Shown in pieces: positions 34,984-43,244 of a stretch of 64,000 nucleotides of DNA. The position numbers and the translations under genes were made by a program. The notes under the pieces are model-generated. The model was not told the origin of the DNA. It saw nothing but the letters and a program-made list of their open reading frames with translations, and did not search any database. The stretch is from Ardenticatenaceae bacterium. GTDB taxonomy: Bacteria > Chloroflexota > Anaerolineae > Promineifilales > Promineifilaceae. The stretch spans positions 5,436 to 69,435 of the forward strand of contig JACKCD010000029.1 in the NCBI GenBank assembly GCA_020634215.1, given 5' to 3'. Position 1 is the first letter of the stretch. Each line of letters starts with the position of its first letter.

Positions 34984-35037
34984 CCTGTTTAGCAACAGGT
35001 TGCATGGCTTATTGGTTGCGCCACCTGTGGCGCAACC
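34984..35037 (+). promoter_or_regulatory. Two tandem hairpins in the leader of the RACo-like gene
   Basis: CCTGTT-TAGC-AACAGG (34984-34999) is followed by GGTTGCGCCA-CCTG-TGGCGCAACC (35014-35037), with the ATG at 35054. No U-run follows, so they do not look like a terminator. No cobalamin-riboswitch B12 box was recognised. Confidence 0.45.
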
Positions 35038-35053
35038 ATCACAGCGATAATTC

Positions 35054-37099
35054 ATGAGCGATAATCAGACAGCACCCCGCACCTACCAGGTCATTTTTAT
35101 GCCATCCGGCCGGCGCGGGCAAATCGAAGCCGGAACCACCGTGCTGGAAGCATCCCGCCAGCTAGGGGTTCAAATTGAATCCATTTGTGGCGGCCGTATG
35201 ACCTGCCAAAAATGCCGCGTCTGCGTAGAAGAAGGCAACTTCCCCAAACATGGCATCATTTCCGACAGCCGCAACCTCTCTGCTACCAGCAATGAGGAAG
35301 CCAGCTTTCTGCAAAAACTCAAAAGCCCCGACATGCGCCTTTCCTGCCAGGCCACAATTGAGGGCGATATCCTCCTCTTTGTCCCCGAAGAAAGTCGCGG
35401 GCAAAAGCAGGTCATTCGTAAATCCGCTACTAACCGCGCCATTGATGTCCGCCCTGCCATTCGCAAAGTGTATGTGGAAGTGGATAAAGCTGAACTGGGC
35501 GAACATCGCGGCGATTGGGGTCGGTTACAAGAAGCGTTGGCTGACCAATGGGAACTAAGCAACCTGACCATTGATTTGCGCGTGCTACAAAAGCTGCAAG
35601 CCGCACTGCGCGATGGCGGCTGGGCTGTCACCATTACCTTGTGGCAAGAGCGCGAGGTGATTGACGTAGAACCAGGGTTTGAGGACGGGATTTATGGGCT
35701 GGCCGTGGACATTGGCTCCACCACCGTGGCGAGCTATTTGTGCGACCTGCGAACCGGGGAGGTACTGGCAACCGAATCCATGATGAACCCGCAGGTAACA
35801 TATGGCGAAGATTTGATGAGCCGCGTTTCCTACGCCATGATGCACCCCCAAACGGGGCTGGAAAAGATGCACAAGGCAATTATTGACGCGCTGAATCGGC
35901 TGGCAGCATCGGCGGCGCGGGAGGCCAACATTCAGCCGCGCCAAATTCATGATGCGGTGTTTGTGGGCAACACCACCATGGCCCATATTTTGCTGGGGAT
36001 TGATCCGGTTGAATTGGGTGGGGCACCGTTTGCCCTGGCAACCCGCGACGCGGTGGATGTGAAGGCGCGTGAACTGGGGCTGCGGCTCCATCCGGGTGCC
36101 TATGTCCATGTGCTGCCAGCCGAAGCGGGGCATGTGGGTGCTGACAACGTGGGTGCCTTAATTGCCGAGGAGCCATATCGCCAGAACGAAACGATTTTAC
36201 TGGTGGATGTTGGCACCAACGCCGAGATCGTGTTGGGCAACAAGGCGTGGATGTACAGCGCCTCCAGCCCGACCGGGCCAGCCTTTGAAGGGGCGCAAAT
36301 TACCTTTGGGATGCGGGCCGCACCGGGAGCAATTGAGCGGGTGCGGATTGACCCGGAGACCAAGAACGGCCGTTTCCGCGTCATTGGCGAGGAGCGTTGG
36401 TCGGACGAGTGGCAAATTGGGCTAGATGTGCCATTGGAAGAGCAGCCGAAGCATTTGGCGGCCGGGATTTGCGGTTCGGGCATTATTGAGGTGGTGGCGG
36501 AGATGTTTTTGGCGGGGATTTTGCTGCCCGACGGCCGTTTTGACGACACCCTGGTGCATGACCGCATTCAGTGGAACGGTCGGCGGGGGGAATATATTTT
36601 GGCGACGGCAGAGCAAACGACCACCGGCGAGCCAATCATCGTGACGCAAGACGATGTACGCAATATTCAGCTTGCCAAGGCGGCACTGTATGCTGGGGCG
36701 AAGTTGTTGATGAACCGCGCCGGGATTGATGCGGTGGACAAAATTGTGCTGGCGGGGGCGTTTGGCAGCTATATTGACACCAAATATGCTATGATCTTGG
36801 GGCTGATTCCCGACTGTGACTTGGAGAAAGTGGTGGCGGTGGGGAATGCGGCCGGGGATGGGGCGCGGATTGCGCTGCTGAACCGGGAGAAGCGGCAGGA
36901 GGCGGTGGATATTTCGCGCTGGGTGACGTATGTGGAAACGGCCGTTGATCCCGACTTCCAAAATGAATTTGTAGGTGCCATTCACTTGCCCCATGCGAGT
37001 GATGCTTTTCCCCATTTAGAGGGAATTTTGCCGGAACAAACGGCCGTTGCTGCCGCCAACCGCCCAGACCGCCAGCGGCGGCGACGTGTGCGCGGTTAA
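35054..37099 (+). CDS. RACo-like corrinoid reductive activator (2Fe-2S + ASKHA ATPase)
   Basis: Such proteins use ATP to drive electron transfer that returns inactive Co(II) corrinoid proteins to Co(I). The N-terminal ferredoxin domain carries Cys45, Cys51, Cys54 and Cys98 (CGGRMTCQKC...LSC) for a [2Fe-2S] cluster. A linker leads to the ASKHA-type ATPase: YGLAVDIGSTTVASYL, VFVGNTTMAHILLGI, ILLVDVGTNAEIVLG and IVLAGAFGSYID. The 681-residue length fits the RACo family. The C-terminus is an Arg-rich tail ending RQRRRRVRG. The corrinoid protein gene is next, so it probably reactivates that protein and replaces the SAM-dependent activation domain of MetH. Confidence 0.9.
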   Translation: MSDNQTAPRTYQVIFMPSGRRGQIEAGTTVLEASRQLGVQIESICGGRMTCQKCRVCVEEGNFPKHGIISDSRNLSATSNEEASFLQKLKSPDMRLSCQATIEGDILLFVPEESRGQKQVIRKSATNRAIDVRPAIRKVYVEVDKAELGEHRGDWGRLQEALADQWELSNLTIDLRVLQKLQAALRDGGWAVTITLWQEREVIDVEPGFEDGIYGLAVDIGSTTVASYLCDLRTGEVLATESMMNPQVTYGEDLMSRVSYAMMHPQTGLEKMHKAIIDALNRLAASAAREANIQPRQIHDAVFVGNTTMAHILLGIDPVELGGAPFALATRDAVDVKARELGLRLHPGAYVHVLPAEAGHVGADNVGALIAEEPYRQNETILLVDVGTNAEIVLGNKAWMYSASSPTGPAFEGAQITFGMRAAPGAIERVRIDPETKNGRFRVIGEERWSDEWQIGLDVPLEEQPKHLAAGICGSGIIEVVAEMFLAGILLPDGRFDDTLVHDRIQWNGRRGEYILATAEQTTTGEPIIVTQDDVRNIQLAKAALYAGAKLLMNRAGIDAVDKIVLAGAFGSYIDTKYAMILGLIPDCDLEKVVAVGNAAGDGARIALLNREKRQEAVDISRWVTYVETAVDPDFQNEFVGAIHLPHASDAFPHLEGILPEQTAVAAANRPDRQRRRRVRG

Positions 37100-37114
37100 C
37101 AAATGAAAGAAACG

Positions 37115-37203
37115 GGACGCAGATTTACCTGATACACCTGATGATCTTTTTATCAGGAAAATGTTGTTTCACAACCGCTTTGCGTACAGGGTAATCAGCG
37201 TCC
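37115..37203. repeat. Intergenic inverted repeat, family A (expanded copy)
   Basis: The left arm GGGACGCAGATTTACCTGAT and a right end GTAATCAGCGTCCT are separated by a longer interior than in the other copies. It lies inside the one-carbon operon, between the RACo-like and corrinoid genes. Confidence 0.65.
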
Positions 37204-37224
37204 TATTTACACAGGAGACAGGAA

Positions 37225-37926
37225 ATGAGCGATAACGAAGAAGAAATTGTCCTCGAAGAAATGTCAATTGAGGAAATTTTAGAGCTGATGATGGAAGATC
37301 TCTACGACGGTTACGCCGAAGAGATTGAGGCAGAGGTGCATGAACTGCTGTCCCGCGACATGACTCCCTATGACATTCTTACCAAGGGGCTGGTAGCGGG
37401 GATGGACATTGTGGGCGCAGATTTCCGCGACGGGATTTTGTTTGTGCCAGAGGTGCTGATGGCGGCCAAGGCCATGAAGGCGGGGATGGCAATTTTACGG
37501 CCGTTATTGGCCGAAACCGGTGCAGAGCAAATTGGCACTATGGTCATCGGCACTGTCAAGGGCGACATCCACGACATCGGCAAAAACCTCGTCGGCATGA
37601 TGATGGAGGGGGCTGGCTTCCAGGTCATTGACCTCGGGATCAACAACGACGTTGACAAATATTTGGGAGCCATTGACGAATATAACCCCGACATTTTGGG
37701 CATGAGTGCCCTGCTTACCACCACCATGCCCTACATGCGCGTTGTCATCAAAGCTCTCAAAGACAAAGGCATTCGCAACGACATCATCGTGTTGGTTGGT
37801 GGCGCGCCGCTCAACGAAGCGTTTGCCGAGGACATTGAAGCCGATGCCTACTGCCGCGATGCTGCCGTAGCCGTGGAGACTGCCAAGAAATTTATGCAAA
37901 TCAAGCGGGCTAAGGCGAGGGCTTAA
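37225..37926 (+). CDS. Corrinoid (B12)-binding methyl-carrier protein
   Basis: Carries a methyl group on cobalt between methyltransferases. The N-terminal helical cap is followed by a B12-binding Rossmann domain with DIHDIGKNL; His116 of the DxHxxG motif should be the lower cobalt ligand. MSALLTTTMPYM and VGGAPLNEAFAEDIEADAY are also typical. The first 40 residues are unusually acidic (EEEIVLEEM, EEIEAEVHE). ATG at 37225 has AGGAGA upstream. It is the equivalent of the cobalamin-binding domain of MetH, standing between the activator gene and the homocysteine methyltransferase gene. Confidence 0.93.
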   Translation: MSDNEEEIVLEEMSIEEILELMMEDLYDGYAEEIEAEVHELLSRDMTPYDILTKGLVAGMDIVGADFRDGILFVPEVLMAAKAMKAGMAILRPLLAETGAEQIGTMVIGTVKGDIHDIGKNLVGMMMEGAGFQVIDLGINNDVDKYLGAIDEYNPDILGMSALLTTTMPYMRVVIKALKDKGIRNDIIVLVGGAPLNEAFAEDIEADAYCRDAAVAVETAKKFMQIKRAKARA

Positions 37927-37968
37927 ATCAAACCGAGTTGGTATACTATTTGGCATTCTGAGAAGAGG

Positions 37969-38010
37969 TTGGAGATTGGCGATTGGTCTAATCTCCAATC
38001 TCTAATCCCC
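37969..38010. repeat. Intergenic inverted repeat, family D (GGAGATTGG words)
   Basis: GGTTGGAGATTGGCGATTGG is answered by ATCTCCAATCTCTAATCCCC. Related copies lie at 42086-42130 and 46913-46970. This one is within the one-carbon operon, just before the homocysteine methyltransferase gene. Confidence 0.75.
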
Positions 38011-38032
38011 AAAACGAGGTTTGATACAGACA

Positions 38033-38998
38033 ATGAATCGCTTACAACAACTTCTCGCGGAAAACAGCTACCTGCTCCTTGATGGGGCAATGGGTACCAT
38101 GCTTTTTGGCATGGGGCTGGAATCTGGTGCGCCGCCTGAAGAGTGGAACGTTAGCCACCCTGACCGCATTCAAAAGGTGCATCGCGCCTATATCGAAGCC
38201 GGGTCGCAAGTTATTTTAACCAACACCTTTGGTGGCTCTGCCTATCGGCTAAAGCTCCACAATTTGCAAGACCGCGTTTATGAACTAAACAAGGCGGCAG
38301 CGCAGATTGCGCGAGCGGCCGCTGCCGAAGCGGACCATCCCGTGCTAGTGGGTGGCTCCATTGGGCCATCAGGCGAACTGCTTATTCCCATGGGCACGAT
38401 GTCGTTTGAAGACGCAACGGCCGCTTTTGCCGAGCAGGCACGCGGGTTGGCTGACGGTGGTGTAGATGTGCTGTGGATTGAGACAATGAGCGACCTGAAT
38501 GAGGTCAAAGCGGCCGTTGCCGGGGCGCGGCAAGTGTGTGACCTTCCCATCGCCGCCACGATGAGCTTTGACACCCACGGCAACACAATGATGGGGGTCA
38601 CGCCACAGATGGCACTTTCGGAATTGAAAGAGCTTGGGCTGGCCGCCATTGGTGCCAATTGCGGCAATGGCCTGGCCGAAATCATCGGTGTAATTGAGGC
38701 AATGCAGGCACTGGATTCAGAAACGGTGCTGGTTGCCAAATCCAACGCCGGGATTCCCAAGTGGGTCAATGATGAACTCAGCTATGACGGCACGCCGTAT
38801 GTGATGGCGGGGTATGCCACACTGGTACATCGGCTGGGAGCAAAATTGATTGGCGGCTGCTGCGGCAGTTCACCAGCCCACATCGCGGCGATGGCGGAGT
38901 CCTTGGCCTATTTTGAAAAGCTGAACAAGGCCAAAAGCAATGGGGCTGAGGAAGAAAGCGAGGATGGACGGCGGAGTCGCCGTCGTCGTCGTGGGTAA
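38033..38998 (+). CDS. Homocysteine S-methyltransferase (MetH domain 1-like)
   Basis: Zinc enzyme that transfers a methyl group to homocysteine to make methionine. LLDGAMGTMLF, NTFGGSAYRLK, GGSIGPSGE, Cys210 in GANCGNG and Cys276-Cys277 in IGGCCGSSPAHI (the zinc ligands) are all present. The 321-residue length equals the N-terminal domain of MetH with no corrinoid domain. ATG at 38033 is preferred over an in-frame TTG at 38021 by alignment. The last residues are a basic tail (DGRRSRRRRRG). With the corrinoid protein and the methyl-THF transferase it would form a split methionine synthase. Confidence 0.9.
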   Translation: MNRLQQLLAENSYLLLDGAMGTMLFGMGLESGAPPEEWNVSHPDRIQKVHRAYIEAGSQVILTNTFGGSAYRLKLHNLQDRVYELNKAAAQIARAAAAEADHPVLVGGSIGPSGELLIPMGTMSFEDATAAFAEQARGLADGGVDVLWIETMSDLNEVKAAVAGARQVCDLPIAATMSFDTHGNTMMGVTPQMALSELKELGLAAIGANCGNGLAEIIGVIEAMQALDSETVLVAKSNAGIPKWVNDELSYDGTPYVMAGYATLVHRLGAKLIGGCCGSSPAHIAAMAESLAYFEKLNKAKSNGAEEESEDGRRSRRRRRG

Positions 38999-39047
38999 AT
39001 GGTTGTTCATGCGGGGGTTAACGGCCGTTAACCCCTGACCAAATCTT

Positions 39048-39569
39048 ATGGGGATTGGACAATGGTTGCAAAACCATCCGCGTTTGTTGGAAAAAGCATT
39101 TAGCTCCACGCTCAACATGGTGGAGTGGCTAGACCCCGTCATTTCGCGGATTGGGTATGAAAACGTAGACCGCGTGCTGCGAAAACCAGAAGAATGGACG
39201 AAAAGAGCTATTTTTGATTGCCGTATGTGTGGGCAATGTGTGCTGCATTCCACCGGCATGACCTGCCCCATGACCTGTCCGAAGAATTTACGCAATGGTC
39301 CTTGTGGTGGTGTTCGTGCCAACGGCAATTGCGAGGTCTTTGCCGACAAGCCCTGCATTTGGGTACAGGCGTTTGAACGCTCCACCCAAATGGCACAATT
39401 TGGCGAAGAGATGATGCACATCAACCCACCGGTCAACCGCCAGCTTGAGGGCGAATCCGCTTGGCTCAACATGCTCACTGGTGTGGACAAAGAGGTGCCA
39501 AAGGCGTGGGTCGGCTTAAGCAATATCGCCATCATTCCCGACGGTACTTATCCAAAGCAGGCAAATTAA
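39048..39569 (+). CDS. metV: MetV-like zinc protein (methylene-THF reductase C-terminal domain family)
   Basis: A 173-residue Cys-rich protein: DCRMCGQCVLHSTGMTCPMTC and NGPCGG carry the conserved cysteines of the MTHFR-C family. In acetogens MetV partners MetF and links the flavoprotein to electron donors. The gene stands directly before metF, as expected. A fully palindromic AACGGCCGTT hairpin (about 39010-39031) lies just upstream. Confidence 0.88.
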   Translation: MGIGQWLQNHPRLLEKAFSSTLNMVEWLDPVISRIGYENVDRVLRKPEEWTKRAIFDCRMCGQCVLHSTGMTCPMTCPKNLRNGPCGGVRANGNCEVFADKPCIWVQAFERSTQMAQFGEEMMHINPPVNRQLEGESAWLNMLTGVDKEVPKAWVGLSNIAIIPDGTYPKQAN

Positions 39570-39622
39570 TTTTTTGTGGTTGTCTGTGATATATCATTTA
39601 TATATTTTGAGGGATAAAAGGG

Positions 39623-40681
39623 ATGAACCAAGAGGAGTTTAAATCACCGGGGCGGCTGGAGCGGGTGCTGCGGGCAGGGCATTTTGCGGTAACGGCCGAA
39701 TTGAACCCACCTGATAGCGCTGACCCCGAAGAGGTATACAAAGCGGCGGGCATCTTAACCGATGTCTGTGACGCAATTAACGCCACTGATGGCTCTGGGG
39801 CGCATTGCCACATGTCCAGCGTTGCCATCTGCTCGCTGCTGACGCGGCTCGATTATGCCGTGGTGATGCAGATTTCATGCCGCGACCGCAACCGCATTGC
39901 CATTCAGGGGGACATTTTAGGCGGGGCGGCAATGGGGGTAATGAACATTCTTTGCCTGACGGGGGACGATGTGACGGCCGGCGACCAGCCACAGGCCAAG
40001 CGGGTGTTTGATTTTGACTCGACCCAACTGCTGCGGACGGCCAAAATTATGCGGGATGAAGGCATGTTTCTCAGCGGGCGCAAGCTGACCGTGCCGCCCA
40101 AGGTGTTTTTGGGAGCGGCTGCCAACCCATTTGTGCCGCCCTATGATTGGCGACCGCTGCGGCTGGCAAAGAAGGTGGAAGCAGGAGCCGACTTTATCCA
40201 AACGCAATATTGTTTTGACATCCCCCGCCTGAAAAGCTATATGGAGCGGGTGCGGGACATGGGGCTGCATGAAAAAGTGTTTATTTTGGTCGGGGTCGGC
40301 CCGCTGCGGTCAGACCGGGCAGCAGAGTTTATGCGGTCGAATGTGCCGGGGGTGCATATTCCTGATGCGGTGATTGACCGCTTGGCAAAAACGCCAAAGG
40401 CGCAAAAACAGGCCGAGGGCAAGAAAATTTGCGTTGAAATGATTGAGCAGGTACGCGAGATTGAGGGTGTGGCGGGTGTCCACATTATGGCGTATCGACA
40501 GGAGGAGATGGTGGCGGAGATTGTAGAGGAAGCCGGGCTGCTGCCTCGGCCGTTTAAGGTCAACAAGCCGCCGGTGGACAAGCTGGTGTTTGCCCCGCCA
40601 GCGATTGAAGCGTCATTTGAAAATTATGCGGCGAATTTGGAAATCCCAACGCCGTCGGTTTGGCAGAAGAGGAGCAAGTAA
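39623..40681 (+). CDS. metF: Methylenetetrahydrofolate reductase
   Basis: Reduces 5,10-methylene-THF to 5-methyl-THF; a TIM-barrel flavoprotein. Seen are TAELNPPDSADPEEV, NATDGSGAHCHMSS, LTGDDVTAGDQPQAKRVFDFD, LGAAANPF, FIQTQYCFDI and GVGPLRSDRAAEFM. The 352-residue length is slightly above the bacterial norm. ATG at 39623 follows GAGGGATAAAAGGG. It is preceded by metV and followed after 2 nt by the methyl-THF transferase gene, so the three are probably co-translated. Confidence 0.92.
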   Translation: MNQEEFKSPGRLERVLRAGHFAVTAELNPPDSADPEEVYKAAGILTDVCDAINATDGSGAHCHMSSVAICSLLTRLDYAVVMQISCRDRNRIAIQGDILGGAAMGVMNILCLTGDDVTAGDQPQAKRVFDFDSTQLLRTAKIMRDEGMFLSGRKLTVPPKVFLGAAANPFVPPYDWRPLRLAKKVEAGADFIQTQYCFDIPRLKSYMERVRDMGLHEKVFILVGVGPLRSDRAAEFMRSNVPGVHIPDAVIDRLAKTPKAQKQAEGKKICVEMIEQVREIEGVAGVHIMAYRQEEMVAEIVEEAGLLPRPFKVNKPPVDKLVFAPPAIEASFENYAANLEIPTPSVWQKRSK

Positions 40682-40683
40682 CC

Positions 40684-41598
40684 ATGCCGGAAACGATGAT
40701 TAGTTCCAAAACAAAGACGGTGATTATTGGCCCAGAACGGCCGTTTACCATCATTGGCGAGCGTATTAACCCCACTGGGCGCAAACTGCTGGCGCGAGAA
40801 ATGGCCGCCGGTAACTATGAGCGCGTCGTCAACGATGCCATTGCCCAAGTTCAGGCCGGTGCCCATATGTTGGATGTCAATGCTGGCATCCCGCTGGCTG
40901 ACGAACCCGCCATTTTGGCCGAAGCCATCCGGCTGGTGCAGTCCGTCACCGATGTGCCGCTTTCGATTGACTCCTCCATTATAGAAGCGCTGGAAAGCGG
41001 GCTGGCGGCGTATGAAGGGAAGGCGCTGCTGAACTCGGTGACGGGAGAAGAGGAGAGGCTAGAGATAGTGCTGCCGCTGGTCAAAAAGTATGGCTGCGCC
41101 GTCATCGGCATTTCTAATGACGAAACCGGGATTTCGGAAGACCCAGACGTGCGTTTTGCCGTTGCCAAGAAGATTGTCGAACGCGCCATGGATTACGGCA
41201 TTCCGCGTGAGGATGTACTGATTGACCCGCTGGTGATGCCAATTGGGGCACTGCGCTACGCGGGAAAGCAAGTTTTTCGCATTGTCCACCGCTGCCTGAC
41301 GGAGCTTGGGGTCAATACTTGCTGCGGCGCCAGCAACGTTTCGTTTGGGTTGCCAAATCGTGGGCCGTTGAATGGCACTTTTTTGGCAATGGCGATGTCG
41401 GCGGGAATGACCTCAGCTATCACCAACCCCATTGAGGAGCATATCAAGACGGCGATTATGGCTGCTGATGTGATGATGGGGCATGATGAAAACTGCCTGG
41501 ACTGGATTGCGGCTAACCGCCCACCGGTTGACCCAGCGGCAGCGGCCGAAAGTGGCGAAGGGCGGCAGCGGCGCGAGGGGCGGCGGCGGCGCGGCTAG
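40684..41598 (+). CDS. Methyltetrahydrofolate:corrinoid methyltransferase (MeTr/AcsE-like, MetH domain 2-like)
   Basis: Transfers the methyl group of 5-methyl-THF to Co(I) corrinoid. The pterin-binding barrel shows IIGERINPTGRK, HMLDVNAGIPL, IDSSIIEALESGL, NSVTGEE, IGISNDETG, DPLVMPIGA and GASNVSFGLPNRGPLN. ATG at 40684 has GAGGAGCAAG upstream, 2 nt after the metF stop. The C-terminus is a basic tail (EGRQRREGRRRRG). An AACGGCCGTT copy near the start encodes ERPF. Confidence 0.92.
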   Translation: MPETMISSKTKTVIIGPERPFTIIGERINPTGRKLLAREMAAGNYERVVNDAIAQVQAGAHMLDVNAGIPLADEPAILAEAIRLVQSVTDVPLSIDSSIIEALESGLAAYEGKALLNSVTGEEERLEIVLPLVKKYGCAVIGISNDETGISEDPDVRFAVAKKIVERAMDYGIPREDVLIDPLVMPIGALRYAGKQVFRIVHRCLTELGVNTCCGASNVSFGLPNRGPLNGTFLAMAMSAGMTSAITNPIEEHIKTAIMAADVMMGHDENCLDWIAANRPPVDPAAAAESGEGRQRREGRRRRG

Positions 41599-41609
41599 GA
41601 GGCTTTTGT

Positions 41610-41637
41610 GGTAGGGCAAGTTTGCAAACTTACCCTA
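41610..41637. repeat. 28-bp near-perfect palindrome
   Basis: The arms GTAGGGCAAGTTTG and CAAACTTACCCTAC match with one mismatch. It lies between the last one-carbon gene and the VOC protein gene. Confidence 0.6.
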
Positions 41638-41655
41638 CATTCACATAGGTGCAAG

Positions 41656-42063
41656 ATGATTATGTACCGGGACGCGATGGTGAACTATTATGTGCATGAT
41701 GTTGAGGGTGTGGCGGCATTTTACTGCCAGCATTTTGGTTTTCGGGAAACATTTCGCACGCCGGAAAGCGGAACGGCCGTTCACATCGAAGTCCGTCTGG
41801 GTGAATTCCTGCTCGGTTTTGCCTCCATTGAAGCCGCCCGCGCCATGCACCAACTCCCGCTCAACCCCGGTTTGCCACGCGGCGAGGTCGCTTTGTGGAC
41901 AGACGATGTGGATAAAGCCTTTGCCACCCTGACCGCCCAAGGCATTCGCCCCATTGTCCCGCCGCACGATTTTCTTATCACGCCGCCGCTGCGGGCGGCC
42001 TGGGTTGAAGACCCGGAGGGCAATCCCATCCAGCTTGTTTGTCGGCGCAAGGAAACGCAATAG
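41656..42063 (+). CDS. VOC family (glyoxalase/bleomycin-resistance-like) protein
   Basis: A 135-residue protein of the vicinal oxygen chelate fold: YYVHDVEGVAAFYCQHFGF, VRLGEFLLGFAS, LWTDDVDKAFATLTAQGI and the closing AWVEDPEGNPIQLV. The family includes glyoxalase I, dioxygenases and antibiotic-binding proteins; the substrate is not apparent. ATG at 41656 or 41662 is possible. Confidence 0.82.
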   Translation: MIMYRDAMVNYYVHDVEGVAAFYCQHFGFRETFRTPESGTAVHIEVRLGEFLLGFASIEAARAMHQLPLNPGLPRGEVALWTDDVDKAFATLTAQGIRPIVPPHDFLITPPLRAAWVEDPEGNPIQLVCRRKETQ

Positions 42064-42085
42064 ACGTTTGACAACTTGGTGATTT

Positions 42086-42130
42086 TGGAGATTGGAGATT
42101 GATGAAGGTTTATCAATCTCCAATCTCCCT
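42086..42130. repeat. Intergenic inverted repeat, family D
   Basis: TTGGAGATTGGAGATTGATG and its complement ATCAATCTCCAATCTCC. It is followed by ATTATGAA/GGATGAA words to about 42170. It lies between convergent genes. Confidence 0.75.
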
Positions 42131-42226
42131 TGTAAATTATGAATTATGAAGGATGAAGGATGAATTTTCATCCATTCGTGGTGCGCTATGGCGCATGTTG
42201 TCTCCTCAAAAACGGCCGTTTTCCCC

Positions 42227-43168
42227 CTACTGCACCAAAATCGGGCAGGTCATACAGTGCGCCCCGCCGTTACCCAAAAACAGCGTTTCCGACGGGAAGC
42301 CATCCACCTGCCATCCCCGCCGTCGTAGTTCATCCATCAGCCGCGTCGCTTCGGCAAAGCCAACGGCCGTTTTTCCCCGCCGCGTCACCACCACATTCAA
42401 ATGCCCATCCAGCCGCTCCTGCTCCGTAATCGGAATCATCTCAATCCCCAGCCCCGCCAGATAATCCAAAAACATCACGTGGCGATGGTCGCTTTTACCC
42501 GCTTCATAGAGCCGACACGGGAATAGTTCAAAGCTCTCCTTGTGAATCAGGCACAGCTTCTCGTTGATCATCATAAACGAGCCGTCAATGTGGATTTGAT
42601 CCTGCGGCACCGGCACTTCGAGAAAATATTTGACCTGGCTGCCTAGTACCAGATCGCGCAGGGCGCGGGTTCCCACTTCATTGGCGCGGCTGCACAGCCC
42701 AGCAACGGCCGTTTCCTCCCCCACCAGCGTCACCCCACCCCCTTCCAAAAAGCCCGGCTGCTCAATCGCCCCCAGCACCGGAATCCCCAGCCGTTTAAAC
42801 GCTCGCCCTAAAATATGGGCATCCCCCCAGCGGCCGCGCAAGTGCATTCCCATCAGCACCGCCCCGCCGCGAAACATCATCGCCAGGTCGCGGGTATAGG
42901 TCATGTTGGGGCGATAGCGAATATAGTTGAGCGAATCGTCGTCATCGGCCAGGACATCGGTCAACATCAACGTTTCCACCCCGTGGCTTTGCAGCTTGCC
43001 CACCATCACATCGTAGTCGGCCACAAACCGCGCCACATCCACAGGGGCATCAAAATGGAATTCATCCAGCGTGTTGGGGCGCACCATGTGCAGTTCCACG
43101 CCCGGCCGGTGCATCAGCACCTGCTTCAAGTCGCCATAGGCAGATTGGACACCATAGGTTGTTGGCAT
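42227..43168 (-). CDS. Arginine deiminase / dimethylargininase-family protein
   Basis: Guanidine-modifying enzyme fold (pentein). The conserved active-site pieces are NMTYTRDLAMMF, FLEGGGVTLVG, QIHIDGSFMMI and the nucleophile Cys in NGGAHCMTCPI near the C-terminus. These enzymes convert arginine or methylarginines to citrulline, or act as amidinotransferases. The 313-residue length is shorter than classical ArcA (about 400) and nearer to DDAH-type members. No carbamate kinase or ornithine carbamoyltransferase gene is adjacent. Downstream of the P450 gene on the same strand, across a repeat. Confidence 0.82.
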   Translation of the reverse strand: MPTTYGVQSAYGDLKQVLMHRPGVELHMVRPNTLDEFHFDAPVDVARFVADYDVMVGKLQSHGVETLMLTDVLADDDDSLNYIRYRPNMTYTRDLAMMFRGGAVLMGMHLRGRWGDAHILGRAFKRLGIPVLGAIEQPGFLEGGGVTLVGEETAVAGLCSRANEVGTRALRDLVLGSQVKYFLEVPVPQDQIHIDGSFMMINEKLCLIHKESFELFPCRLYEAGKSDHRHVMFLDYLAGLGIEMIPITEQERLDGHLNVVVTRRGKTAVGFAEATRLMDELRRRGWQVDGFPSETLFLGNGGAHCMTCPILVQ

Positions 43169-43181
43169 AGTTCTCCTTGTT

Positions 43182-43244
43182 TCGGTAATCGGTAATCAGT
43201 AGACTGGCTAATTACTGACTACTGATTACCGATGACTGATTACT
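43182..43244. repeat. Intergenic inverted repeat, family C
   Basis: TCGGTAATCGGTAATCAGT on one side and CTGATTACCGATGACTGATT on the other. The repeat runs into the P450 gene, whose last residues (VISHR) and stop codon it encodes. Confidence 0.75.

Noticed and set aside
34873..35053. Cobalamin riboswitch upstream of the corrinoid operon
   Set aside because: No B12 box or expected core was recognised; only two simple hairpins are present.
17761..41598. Selenocysteine codon (in-frame TGA) in one of the one-carbon proteins
   Set aside because: All of these proteins end where their families end or in a basic tail, and no homology continues past a TGA.
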